From: Niebla homalea
Taxonomy: Eukaryota; Ascomycota; Lecanoromycetes; Lecanorales; Ramalinaceae
Assembly: GCA_019925105.1 (NCBI GenBank)
Contig: JAHGAU010000021.1
Span: forward strand, 372,001-436,000
Reading direction: 5' to 3'
DNA: 64,000 bases
Shown: positions 9,975 to 22,030 of the stretch, piece after piece
Layout: every line of letters begins with the position of its first letter
Numbering within the stretch: position 1 is the first letter of the stretch
Notes under the pieces: generated by a model
Told to the model about the DNA's origin: nothing
What the model saw: only the letters and a program-made list of their open reading frames with translations
Databases searched by the model: none
Position numbers and translations under genes: made by a program

Positions 9975-12900
9975 AATCCCCCAACGCTTTCACGAGTGCA
10001 AGCGGTGTCCCATGGAGAGCAAGGTATCATCGTCCACGGTCGGGAGATGAGGGGTGATTGGCATTGGTTTCGTATTCCAAGCGCGAACATCATCAATCAA
10101 AGAAACGTGAATTGCATCACAAGGATACGGATTGTGATGGACTCGGCACCTTCGTTCACGGTGGGAATATGATAACAGGGAGGCTTGATCATACGACTCT
10201 TGGTTGATGACTGGATCGGCATACTCTATGCTTTTCTGTCGTCAATAGCATTTACTTCTGCTTCCTGTTTCCCAAGCTGCTTGCCTTTCAATGGCAGCAG
10301 TGGGTGTTACGGCCTGCCTTTTCTCGAGACACAGGAGTGGTATCTCTTGTGGGTTTCCAGTAGCTCAGCGAGTTCTCCTTTCACTAGAATGATATTTTTG
10401 AAGCAATAGCATGCACTTCTTATGATCCCCTTGGCCAACGCATTCTCAGTCTCAATGGTCTTTGCATGCTTGACTGTGGCCAGCGCTGTGTAGAGGCGTC
10501 GCAGAATTGGTGTTGCCTGCCACACGTCTGGACTCGCTTCAGAGCGCTCTCAGACATGCAGATGGCCTAACGTACTTGCCCGTCAGCCCATAGTACTCGT
10601 TACTATATGTAGTACCTTGTGTTGCCACGGAAGAAACTCGATCATTTGGTCTAATGGTCTCCGCTCTAGATGTCTGTTCTGTCATCCTGCTGGCGGTCAC
10701 CCTCATCTCTTTGGGTTGAGAAGTTCACGGGTGAATGATGCGAGTCGTTCTCACGGCGCGCTCTGAGAATGTACAGAGTCTAAATATAGACTAGGGGAGA
10801 CCCACCGCAAGCACGGGGGCCGACTCCTGAAGCCCACAGCGCGCATTCGGCTCGACTACCTCGTTCATGCTTCCTGTGTATACAGTACAGCCCCTCGGGT
10901 GTTAGGAAAAAAGGCGTAGTGGCCACGAAAATCATGGGCGAAATTCCGTGATTCTTCCGCATCCCTCCCGCAAGCCAGCTAGCGGAACACTAGGTACCGA
11001 ACCCTTTTGGAGAATTCAGGTGTCTCGTATTATTGAAGGAGTCTAGAGGGTTCATTGGGGTGGAAATGACTGCGACATCACTTCGCTTTGGGGTTGAAAC
11101 GTTTGGCATGAAACGGGCTCACAACATGCACCACGTGTGTTCTACAATCACTCATTGTTCTTTCGCCACAGCCACGGCTCTGTACAGGCTCCGTAGCCTT
11201 GACTTGGGGGCCAGCTGTCCGAGTAGCAAGGGAGGGCACTTAGTGGAGTGGCGGTAAGACTTGCGAGATTCAGCCGAAGCATTGAGGGACGGCTTGCCAT
11301 ATCACAAATGCCACGTGCAAGGGACAAATCTCGTCCATCACATGGGCTCAGAGCGTATCACCACATTGGAGTACCGGGGACAAATGCTATGTATAGATCG
11401 TGGACTGCAGCAATCGGGGGCAGTTCGTTGCACCGCCTTGTAGAGGTCTTGATGTACCTTCGATACCTCGAGATCAAACGCAGCAGACAACACATCGGAA
11501 CATGGATGCCACATTCGAGCAAGTGTTTCCACCATGGGAGTCGACCTGAATACCCAACTTGGCGACCTGCAGAATTCGCAGTCTTGTTACAACCGCACAA
11601 ATGGCGCTCTAGGGTCAAGGCGTGCATGCCGTGTTGTAGAGCTCGAGTGCCCAACCACCGTAAGTAGTTTGACATTAGTAACTGGAGACGGCACCGGGGA
11701 ATTGAATCCAGAACACGGCATATCAGGTCATGGCTGCCACGTTTGGGCAAGGATCCTGCGTTGATGGAAGGATCGCGGGTGCATCAAGCACATTACTGCA
11801 ATGGAAGCGATCTTGAAGATCCTTCGGCGTCTATTGCATGGCGTCTGAAGGGGGGATTTCGGGACCCTATCCACTCACCTGGCCGACAAGATATTGGAGG
11901 TATTGCAAAGGGCGGTTCGTGGAGTATAGCGTTCTCCAATAGGGAACCTCCTTTGGCGAGAGGACACTGGTCGATTGCGGCACATCGGGCCATCGACGCC
12001 GTCTATAACTCGCTTCAGCCCTCTCCCTCACTGCCCCTGAGTTTCCTTCTGACGGTACGCTGAGCAGGTTGGGGGCGAGATGGACTTATCAGCGATGTGA
12101 TCTTCCATTGCCTGCATTATCCATAATTGTTAATTTTGGAAACGCTCCAAGCCCATTGATCGGTGAATTTATCACCGAATTGGGGCGATTGCTGGCCGGA
12201 GTGCCTAATTGATCTACATTGAGTTGTATACGTACCAGTCACACCTCGCTAAAACCTCGAATATCAAATTTCTGATACGTCTCCTCCGATGAGGTGCATG
12301 ATCAGACCGCCCTAAGCTGACCATTGTTCACTGTGACCCGACAGCACGGTCATTCAATGAAGGTTCCTCCCTTCCTCGACGGCACAGGTGAGCTTTATGG
12401 GGCAAGATTGGCAGACATCGGCAATCTCCATGCCGCTTCATCTTCAGGTGTGGTAGATGAAGAGTGGGGAGTGTGGATCCCAAGCCTGAGTATGTTGTAG
12501 GCGAACCTGCATTCAACGCTCTTGCATCGGTTCGGCTTCTTGTGTGCATCCACTGCCGATTGGGTCATAATTCAGCCAACACGAACGTACCGTTCCAGCT
12601 GCATCTGTGTGGGAAGGCGATATCGATGGTCTCAACGCAAGACTGATGTTAATGGGGCGCCATTGACTTGCGTTTCGTTGCTGACTTGCAGCAAATGGCA
12701 ACACGCAGGTGTACGGCGCAGTCACCTGAAATTAAGCCGCTGTTCTCGAAGACGCATGCTTATCAAATCCATGTACATCCGTAAATTATTGATGTCACGA
12801 CCGAAGCTTCCCGGGCATTTTTGCCTTGAACACGGCGTATGATCTAAGGTTGAAACACGGATGGTCAATGTGAAGGGCAGAAGGGGGCAACAATAATCTG

Positions 12901-15211
12901 ACTGCATAAGGAATGTGCAAACGATCGAATTCGGTAAAATATAGCTGTCTAGTGGGTTGATACCCAACATGCGCCGCCGTGGTGCTGAATGCTCTGGTCA
13001 ATGAAGTGTCCCGATCCCATCAAACTCAAGGAGATACGAGCAACAAGCATAAGTTGATTCGGCAGCTTTCTGCTGCGCCTATCAGACTCTGAATAATAGT
13101 CATTGAAAACCCAAGTAGTCGAGTGGCATCAGACCTCTTCTTGGATGGGGGCAGTGACTTAGGTAAACTGCGCAACAGCTTCCATCAAGATTTCAGTGGG
13201 TTTGCTTTCGATCCAGAAAGGATCTTAGCTTTATCAGCCACAAGAGGCCCAAGATAGGATAGTCTGATGGATAATGGTCTGGCGCAAAGATTTTGGCATT
13301 TTGGCGTCATCAGCAGTCAGCCGGGCGGAACGCCGGCCGAGATAAGTTCAGCTGTCACTCAGTCATTATTGACCCTTTGGCGGGACTGACATTACTTTGT
13401 ATCGTCACGAGATGTACAACTTTAACATGGCGTGAGTCACTGAAAGCTTTTCAGCTCGTATTGCGAATGACGTGGCATACAACGCGTTGCCCAGAAGATC
13501 GATAGTACTACGATAGCTATTGTATGGCGCAGTGGGCGGTCAGGACGGGTTATGCAAGACACCATGTATGGGTTCTTGCTACAGTACAGTACTACTTTTC
13601 ATTCACGGGTCCTCATACCTAGATCGAGGTACAAGGACTGAGCATCCCAGAGGGCACAGTGTCGGTGTGACTGCAACATCGTCATGCGCAGCATCAATAC
13701 CAAACGTTGCAGGCGCTTAGAAAACTGGAAGAAAACCTTTTTGTCATTATCCTCGTCACTTTCTCATTAAGCGAGACGCACTCGCGGAGGGTAAGGTGCA
13801 ATTTGATCAACGATTGCATCGCGCCATGCACGTTCAGCCTTAACATCTCCCTCGTCCGTATTCTAGGCAAAGCTTTGTAAATCCCTCATCCACTTCGGGA
13901 CTAGTCCGGTGCCCGGTTTGTATGAGGAAAGAGCAGAGCCGCATTCCTTGGCACGCACTATACTGCCTTTGGCCCTCTCAACTCTCCTCCACGGGACAGT
14001 AGTGGCATGAACAATCCGTTCGTCAGCCGCTGCTCATGTCTTGCAACTGTCACAATGCGTTGGAACGCCGGAAGACGGGTCCAGTCTCCCCCCCACCTCT
14101 GGCCATGGATCGACGCTTTCCTTTACTCTCCAGGTCCTTCAGCTCCTGTGGCTAAACCGTCCTCGACTTCGTTCTCTATCCGACTCCCTTGATTAGCGCT
14201 TCTCTCTATCTACTAGGGCACTCTAATGACTCTTCCCTTCGGAACTTGAGGTGACGAGTGCCGACTAGTGCTGCCCCTCTCAGCTGACATGTCGCTCTCC
14301 TGCGTCTCCTCAAGTCCCCAGTCTCCACACGCAAGCTTTCTGACTTACCTACCAGGCGCAGCCCTGCAACCCCCCCCTTTTTTCTCCATTCAGCGCTTAG
14401 AGCACGGATCTGGTTTGTCAATTCTTTCATATTTCGTTGTTGCGTCGTTCTGTTGCACTGCTTTATTTGCAATAGCCCCAAAGGAAAATCATATTCATTC
14501 GTGGGAGTTTTTCCCAATTGATGCTTCTATCCCGTTGTTACTTTAGTATAACTGCCACGCTATGAGATCGGCCCAAATTTCTGCGCTTCTCTCCTATCAA
14601 ACCCTTGATCCAGTAATGATCCCTGTCGGAATTGGCCCTACGAACCTGTCATCAATATCGTTGGATGAATCCACTCACCGGCCCGTGCAAGTAGATAATC
14701 TCGCTCACTAGATTCCAGTACCTCACACCGAGCGTTCTTTGCGCGTCCTTAGCGCGGCTCCTCGAATGCTTCGAATTGACCAGTGTACTTGTGGTAGCTA
14801 TTCTTTCCGGTAGAAGAGCCTAAGGAGTATTAAGAATATAAAGTGTGGCACTATCTTCCTGCTCGAGTACGACCATTAAAACGCCCTGCGGAGAGCCGGA
14901 CACTGCTAAGCCTCACCTGATTCTCCCTCCACAAGCTTTGGCCCAAACGACGCAGTCGTCACTGCACAATCCTTCTGTACATAGGAGTCGGGAGGTCTGC
15001 TATTGGGACTTGTGTTCGTGGGTGAATCTCATCTCGCTCGCATCAGTGTGCTTTACCTCTTGCTGGTCGTCTCAACCAACTCCAGATCCCCCCTGTCCGC
15101 CGACTGGAACTCCGACGCTGCCTCGCTGCTATTAAAATAACCTAGCCACAAACACTCATAGGTCACTAAGGCTTGGACCGTGCCTCGAGGAGCTCCACAT
15201 CATCCCCTGTA
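9975..15211. other. Gene-poor 5.2-kb intergenic region
   Basis: No gene, tRNA or clear repeat was recognised in this span. Open frames reach at most about 140 codons, have no domain and no consistent codon character. The right half (about 13.9-15.2 kb) is rich in pyrimidine tracts and TC/CT motifs, which would fit a long promoter and leader of the downstream C2H2 regulator. GC content looks normal, so this is not an RIP-mutated repeat block. Confidence 0.5.
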
Positions 15212-17347
15212 ATGCACCAGACTCAACTGCTCCGTGATCAGCGGGCGATTGATCCGTACGAGAGAAATCCAATGTGGATCACCCCTTCCATGGACGACAT
15301 TGAACTTGGCATCTTGCCCCTGAATGGAACTGACAGCTACATGATGCCTCGCATCTCTACTACGGAAGACTCTGCTTATCTGCACAAACCGGCACTATCA
15401 TCATTGGACTTGCAACCGCTTAATCACCAGCACCTACCGCGACATTATCACAGCCCCATCCCTGCCCCAAAAGGCTGGAGCCACGAAACACCAGATGCCA
15501 ACGAGCAGTGTCGTGACTCAGATCCATCTCACTACCCACAAGGCCAGACTTTGCATTCCCTGGGCCATAATATCCATGAGGCCACCGCTACTCATCCTCC
15601 TGCATGGCACAGATGTGAAACCACGAACGAACTTGACTGTTGCTCTACCATCAGTCCCATGAGCCCACCAACACCAGGAGGCCACTCCGATGTCGACTGC
15701 AATGTTGTCCCATCCCCATCTCCATGGGCAAGCCAGCCGTCCAGTTCCGTGACTTACTTCTCAGCACAATTTCCAGAATACAAAAGTGAGCAGTCTTTCC
15801 TTGGTGGAGGCGGCAATCTACCAGCACTCCACGGAATCCAACCATACCAGGATCGCGGGTTGCGCGGAAGCAAGGGAGACCACGATCCCCGTCAGTCAGC
15901 CCACGAGCACTTTGCTTGGTCGCCAGGGCTCCAGTATAGCGAGTTTGGACCCGAGGCCAGCTATCTTGCATCTACTGGACAAGGAGCAGTAGACCCAAGT
16001 GCTGTATTTCCCAATAGGCCTGGACCAAACAATGCGGAACTTATCGACGAAGACGAGGCCATGATTGAAGAGGATGCCGATGGCGATGAGGATGAAGAAT
16101 ATCACCAACCAAGCATCACGCCCTTGACGAACGCAGCTCATGCCCCAACACGAATCTCTCGACCACCGGACAGCCGCGGCAAACTCCGTGAGCGGTACAA
16201 CGCTCCATCAAATGCCAGCCCAATAATTCCTCTTCCTCGGGCGAACCGCATAAACAAAAACCACCGCCACGGCCAACAAACACTACCTCCCATCTCCTCT
16301 CTTGCACATGGCAGCCCAGCTCGCGAACCCCAACTCTCCTCAGATCCTAGCCCAGGGGATTCTGGGGCAGCGAAGAACTGCCGCCACTGTCAGCGGTTTT
16401 TCACATCTGACGCGACTCTGAACAAACACATCATTACCCACCACACCCGTCCTTTCATCTGCATCTTCGCACGCTATGGCTGTCGACAGAACTTCGGCTC
16501 CAAGAACGAATGGGCCCGTCACGTTCGCGTTCAGCATCTCCATTTGGAAGTCTGGAAATGCAACCTGGGGAGATGCGGCAACCCCAGTGGAAGCTCTGGA
16601 GGGCAATCCGCCTCTCAACACGAATTTGACCGCAAAGATCTCTTCACCCAACACGTGCGTCGCATGCATGGAGATATCTACCCGGGGAAAGGCGACTTCC
16701 AACCATCGACTGGAAACGTTCTCAACGCAGCGAGTGCCTGTGCCAATGAGGATGATGAAGATGTCAAGGATACATCTTTGACTGCTCCTAACGCGTTCAA
16801 TACCACGTACCTTGGTAGTACTGGGCGCACTACTGCCTCTAATACTGGAGCAGACAAGCTCGCAATAGCCCAATTGGAGCAAGGTATCCAAACCAATTGT
16901 CACCAAGTCGTTCGCGAGCTTCCATCCTCCGAATCGCTGATCTGCCCCTATTGTCGAGACCACGACGACGCTGGTTTCGAGAACTGGGACGCCCGTCTTG
17001 AGCACATTGGCAAGCACATGGAGAAAGCCACCCGTGTGCCCAAAGGCCATGAGCGCGAAGACGAGATCCTGAGGGACTGGCTTCTCGAGCACCACCTCCT
17101 CGGCCGCAACAACCGGAATGGAGGACAATGGCAAATCATGGGCTGTGACGGCAAAAAGGGATCGAGCTCGAGCCACACTGGAAGGCCAGCTAGAGGCGGT
17201 GGCAGGAAGTCTGCTGCACGAGGCAGAGTGACTGGACCTGCGCCCGCTATCGGCACGAGGAGGAGCGAGAGGCGTACGCGTGGACGCATCATAAAAGAGG
17301 AGGACGACGAGGACGAGGATGCTGAGGGTGAGGTTGAGTATGAATGA
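15212..17347 (+). CDS. C2H2-type zinc finger transcription factor
   Basis: Single open frame of 711 residues from the first ATG at 15212 (MHQTQLLRDQ). The frame is open 39 bp further up but without an ATG. Residues 1-380 are low-complexity (Ser, Pro, His, Asn) with an acidic patch (DEDEAMIEEDADGDEDEE, about 282-299). A C2H2 finger begins about residue 389 (CRHCQRFF...LNKHIITHH), followed by a second Cys/His unit (CIFARYGCRQNFGSKNEWARHV, about 416-437) and a third, more distant one (CPYCRDHDDAGFENWDARL, about 578-596, then HIGKHM). The C-terminus is basic (RRSERRTRGR), then strongly acidic. The finger arrangement is common in uncharacterised ascomycete regulators. DNA targets are unknown. The long upstream region suggests complex regulation (inference). 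Confidence 0.8.
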   Translation: MHQTQLLRDQRAIDPYERNPMWITPSMDDIELGILPLNGTDSYMMPRISTTEDSAYLHKPALSSLDLQPLNHQHLPRHYHSPIPAPKGWSHETPDANEQCRDSDPSHYPQGQTLHSLGHNIHEATATHPPAWHRCETTNELDCCSTISPMSPPTPGGHSDVDCNVVPSPSPWASQPSSSVTYFSAQFPEYKSEQSFLGGGGNLPALHGIQPYQDRGLRGSKGDHDPRQSAHEHFAWSPGLQYSEFGPEASYLASTGQGAVDPSAVFPNRPGPNNAELIDEDEAMIEEDADGDEDEEYHQPSITPLTNAAHAPTRISRPPDSRGKLRERYNAPSNASPIIPLPRANRINKNHRHGQQTLPPISSLAHGSPAREPQLSSDPSPGDSGAAKNCRHCQRFFTSDATLNKHIITHHTRPFICIFARYGCRQNFGSKNEWARHVRVQHLHLEVWKCNLGRCGNPSGSSGGQSASQHEFDRKDLFTQHVRRMHGDIYPGKGDFQPSTGNVLNAASACANEDDEDVKDTSLTAPNAFNTTYLGSTGRTTASNTGADKLAIAQLEQGIQTNCHQVVRELPSSESLICPYCRDHDDAGFENWDARLEHIGKHMEKATRVPKGHEREDEILRDWLLEHHLLGRNNRNGGQWQIMGCDGKKGSSSSHTGRPARGGGRKSAARGRVTGPAPAIGTRRSERRTRGRIIKEEDDEDEDAEGEVEYE

Positions 17348-20101
17348 CTATGATGGATTTCTACTCACGCGAGGCGAGAACAACCTACTGGCCCCATTGG
17401 AGCAGGTGGGATGGTTCGCGCACAGGAGAGGGCATCATATTTTCCCTTTTGTCTTCTGCGTAGAACTTGCTTCTTTTCTCGAACATAAGCGTCGTCCTCC
17501 GGCGTTCGCGATATTCTTGTAAAGTTGGAAAGGCGCGTCATGACCGGCAAAGGATAAAGGTCATCAGGGGTTAGCGTAATACCTTTCGTCGTGGTGGTGT
17601 CTAGGAGAGGAGTATTTCCCAGGACGACACACCCTTTTGCTTTCTTTTCTTGAATGATACCCAGTCCTTTCCGACCTCAGCTTCACGTGGGCGATGATGG
17701 TCAATTGTAATGATAATGAGGCAGCGCCCAAAAAATCTCTTTTGTCCTTTGATGGAAGTTGAGACGCAATGATATGTTTTTTAGATGAGAAGAATTTCAT
17801 CAAGCTCAGCTGCTTCAGCTTCACTTACTTTTGGCGGATCTTGGTGAGAGATATATCAGTCCAAACCTTCACGTCCATTATCCTCTACAATACTTGGGAA
17901 GCGTTATACCCATTGCCTTCCTCGCTGCGTTAGCCCCCACACTCTCCCCAATGAATGTCGAACATTGAGTGCTGCTGAGTACACCTATTTGTCTTGTATA
18001 GACTAGGTCCTCCATCGCTTCATCATTATCCCTCGCTTTGCTGCGATAGCGTCCGTGCAAGAATCAGCCTTGAAAGGTGGTCATGCTGTGGTATTCTCCT
18101 GAGATCAGCTTTGCAATCATTTCCTTACTCTGAAAAATGGAAGCTTTACGGTGTGAGGAAGTGGCTGCTAACGCAGCAAGGGCAAAGCGCTGAACCAACG
18201 GCAATGAAACGTGTGAAATCCGAGTCGTTGAAGAGTGAAATAGCTTATAAGGTAGGTTCGCAGAGTCAAGGCATCGCTGTATAAGCAATTCACTGTAGCC
18301 TTGATCTACACGGGTGCTGATACACGTGCAAAACAAGGCTGGCGTCCAGTCCTGAAGACCACTTTTCCTTCTTCCGTTGCCTTACAAAATACCAGCTTCT
18401 ATGGATCGCGATGTCGTTTGGCTTCTCAGTCATTTAATTCAATAGCACTTCCCTTCTCATCAGAAAGATTACGACTGCTTTGAGTGGCTCTTCTATTAAC
18501 GAGAATTGCGAGCTGCAGCTTGGATTAGCAGGTCTACGACCAGCGGCAGATAAAGAGCTGGCAGTGAGTAGACTGAGAGTTGCAGCGCTGTCATGCACCT
18601 ACATTCCGCAAGAATGCCACAAGAGGCTGGAGAAATACGTATACACGGAACGGATCCAACATAGGCAAGCTTTGGATACGCAAGCTACCATGGCGTTTGA
18701 CCTTGCAAGATAAGGTTTGAATCCTACGGGCGTACTTGGTGGCTAATGTTGGCTCCCTGAATATCTGTCCATCTAATGCTTGCCTGGTTACGTCGCGAGC
18801 GAACCAAAACAACCTTTTCGCGGGGCTTCTTCGTTCTGACAAGACCCCGTGAACACCGTGCAAGGGACAAGTTGATGGGGGATAACGTAGTCGATTCCTG
18901 TCAGGAGGCATCAAAAACCAAACTAGCCCTTCAAGCACAACGCTCGCAGCTAACACAAATTTCTGCTTCGCTGGACACCATCGTACAGCTCATCAGTGGA
19001 TGTGTATCGCATTATGATCTTCTTTACGACAAAGTCAGATCTCTGACGGCCTCCGAGTGGAGTGGTGGCCCCGCTCAAAGCTATTCTTGGTCTGCTCCAC
19101 AGCGTGTAGTTCAACAAGCCTTGTCATCATCCAGCTACTCGCTGGTCAGAAAGCCAAGGACGCCTCGATAGATACCCGTCTCACGTGGTTTCAGGCGCCT
19201 GTTCGATTCGAGGACGCCTTTACAAGCCTGGTATGAGTATTACCATGGCCTTTGTCGTCGGCATGTGTAGGATCCCTCGATTGACGGTATGTCCCCGGCC
19301 TGGCTGGAGAGTTTGTGCGTTGGTGAAGCACGAAGCTGGAGGCAGCGTAAGGCATGAAATTACTGCACGTCTCTGGTCCAAGGGCGCCCCCCATTTCGTA
19401 ATCAGCAGAAAGTGCAAGACTTGGTTTGAACTATCACATCAATGCTTACCTAGTCCATCCCGTATCCCAAACCTTGATGATCTGTTCTGCGTGATCCCAG
19501 ACACCTTGTGAAACCTCGTCTATATTTGACGTCACTGCCACTGTTGGTCTTGAGGATAAGTCCATCCACGACCCGGATATAACCACCGAGCCTGTAGTCA
19601 AGATGTCTTAGAAGGAGAAGAAAGGGGGTTTTCTAATGGTCTGCAACGAACTACGCTTCTCGCCAGATGATTTGCGTGAAAATATGAAGACACATCCCAA
19701 AGGGGACTTAGGGATAGACTCGCCTATGGCCGCAAGCATGAATCTGCATTTATATGGCTGTATGAACATCTGTGTTATACAGAGGGCATCCGCTTCCACG
19801 CTTGGCTACCTGGTTTCAGGGTGCGATACTGCGACGTTCTGGATGGCATGTGAGACAATAAGAAAGCGTCTTTGATGACTGTTCAAGTGCATACTCCAGC
19901 TCTAAGAGCGATGTTGCGTTCACGGGTAAGAATGTTCACAAAGTTGGCTAGCAGCCTCGTCTCCTCTTTGAGTCAATGCAAAAAGCTCCAGTCTTCATTG
20001 GCAGCAGTCGAGAAGAGACTGAGTGGAAAGATGGTAAATTGAAATACGACCTGGACTTCTGGGTTCAAAACCGAGCGCAAGGGATCGCCTATGGAAACCG
20101 C
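17348..20101. other. Intergenic, no confident gene
   Basis: About 2.75 kb without a recognised gene. The best small candidate is a plus-strand frame at 18875-19171 (98 codons, ATG start, heptad-like region near residues 15-45), but nothing supports it beyond being open. No tRNA-like T-arm with a matching acceptor stem was found. Confidence 0.45.
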
Positions 20102-20963
20102 TCACTGGATTTTGACAATTAGCCTCTCGCCGCTGACTCCTCTGCTTACCATGTCCAACCCCTTTTTTGACGTCAGCCAGTCCGCTCCCATCCACACAAA
20201 TACTACGAATCCACCATTCACCAATTTCTCTTTCAGCCAGGTAGCCATCACAAAAATGAAGGATTCGCGTTCTTCCTTGGTATCTGGCGGTGTAATATGA
20301 AATGAAGATTTACCTCCTCAGTCCTCAACATCTGCTTGTTCATCGGCAAAGACGTAGCCAGCACGGCCTTTGCTGTCGCGCCCGCAGTCTCCTCAACGAT
20401 ATCGCTGCACGAACCCGCCTGCCCACTGGCGTCAAAGCCACGTGTAATGGTGTGCCCATCTGCCCTGACCGCCTTGACAATCTCACCCATGACATCCTTG
20501 TCGCGATAGTCGAACACCTGGCTGGCCCCAAGGTCCTTGAGCTACTCGGTACGCTTCTCAACAGGAGTGGTGTCCACCACATACCCAATCTCCTGGGAAA
20601 TCTGATTGGGCGGCTGGCGCCCTCCCATATGAGGAAATCCTACTTGTCGCCCACATTGAAAAATCACCTTCCGCGGTAGTCCCGCACTGTAGACATTGGA
20701 CTACGCCATCATGGTAGCACGCTTCCTTCATTGCAAATAACGCTTTCGGGCAAGGACACCACGTTCCCTGCAGGGGCGGGCCACGGCGTCTGAAAAGCGC
20801 CGTAGTAGGTAGCATGAGTATGCCCACCGTCTATGGAATTGGGGGGATTGGATTTGACTTCGATCAGAGGGTGTTCAGAGCCAGGAGTGGGCGTTTGCCG
20901 CTATTGCGCCTTGCGAGGAAGGCCATTCTTAGGCAGGATGGCGGATTGGTCGTGGGGACACAT
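20102..20963 (-). pseudogene. Decayed zinc-binding dehydrogenase (MDR superfamily)
   Basis: Pieces of a medium-chain dehydrogenase/reductase lie in the correct order on the minus strand but in several frames. N-terminus from 20963: DQSAILPKNGLPRKAQ, a stop, then TPTPGSEHPLIEVKSNPP. Then YGAFQTPWPAPAGNVVSLPE and NEGSVLP followed by a stop. Next QEIGYVVDTTPVEKRTE, a stop (TAG near 20537), and LKDLGASQVFDYRDKDVM with FDASGQ, part of the cofactor-binding half. Finally, after a frame change near 20295, TWLKEKLVNGG and GVSGERLIVKIQ before a stop at 20102-20104. About 80-100 residues between the N-terminal and YGAFQ pieces, and part of the nucleotide-binding fold, are missing. At least three in-frame stops plus deletions mean this is a relic, most similar in style to fungal enoyl-reductase/alcohol dehydrogenases linked to secondary metabolism. 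Substrate unknown. Confidence 0.75.
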
Positions 20964-22030
20964 AGTCCAAGGATGGGGTACATACTCACGGATGTCCTTG
21001 ACCGATGTTTGGGATGGTAAGGGCCCTGATAGAAGTCGACTGAGCGCAAGCGCAGCCAGCAGGTAGTTACAGATGACATTTTGGGCAGAAGCTCCGCGGC
21101 TTCATTGCAGAACCGCTGTTGTCAACTGCTGAGGCTTTGTACCGCAATAGTAGCGTTAGAGCTTTCGTAACTCCACATATCGCTGATTGGACGGATAGTG
21201 CATTCAGACGTTGGCTGGTTCCGATCCCATGATCGAAAAATTCTATCCTGGAGCGTTTGGATCCAACCAGACGATTATGGAGGTGTTGGATGGTTAAGTC
21301 ACGTTGTTGATCGGAAGTCTGCACTAAATTCTGATGTCTAGAACTTGGAATGTCGGTCGCTCATGTCGTGTCTTAGTAGTAGCATTTCGACCTAGAACGC
21401 ACTCAGGGGCCTTCATTTTGCGTGTATCCACAGCTTCATCTTACGCGAAAGGCAAGGCTACTGGCCGGGGCGTATGCTGGGCTGTTTCTCAAGCAATAAA
21501 AGAGTCCCCTCACCAGATGTGCTTCGGATTGTAACACTGGGATTGATGCTCGATTGGATAGACGGATCCCCTTGGACTTACAGACCTCACACGCTCGATA
21601 GGACTCACATAAGTTTCCCAGATTCCTGGGGGCTAGCAGGCGCCCACTTCCACATTGCAAAAGACTATCGCAAAGACAATGACAGAAGTGTGACTCCTAG
21701 ACTATCACTGAAAGATGCGCTCTTCTTGACTTGAGAACACGGAACGCGCAATTCGAGAGACTCCTTAGGCAAAATTCGTAGCGAGTAGATCTTAAGATGC
21801 ATCATTATATCAACTGACAGGATAGCTTAATCCGCGAGAAGTACCCACTACATAATATTCACGAGGTATTCCGTTTTGCCAGGCCTTCCAACTTCCTGAC
21901 CAGCCAATTATGGCTGAGAAATACTTTCAGGCAATAGGAGAGTAAAGCCAAGCACCCGCGACTTATTTCAAGACGAAAACATGGCACTACCTTACTGTTT
22001 CTTGTTTTGGGAGTAAAAAAAATTTGCCCC
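20964..22030. other. Intergenic, no gene seen
   Basis: Between the dehydrogenase relic and the PEBP gene. Frames are short and unrelated to any family I recognise. The right part (21.75-22.03 kb) is moderately AT-rich and probably holds the 3' region of the PEBP gene. Confidence 0.5.

Noticed and set aside
11248..11667. 139-codon plus-strand frame in the gene-poor region
   Set aside because: No ATG context advantage, no domain, equal-length frames on the opposite strand; ends next to a GTAAGT by chance.
18705..18735. GGTTTGAATCC, a tRNA T-arm-like string
   Set aside because: The five flanking bases do not pair into a T stem and no anticodon arm or acceptor stem is found around it.
18875..19171. 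98-codon frame with heptad-like sequence
   Set aside because: Only the open frame supports it; no splice partners, no family resemblance.
19190..19225. GTTCGATTC, another T-arm-like string
   Set aside because: Stem bases do not pair and there is no cloverleaf upstream.
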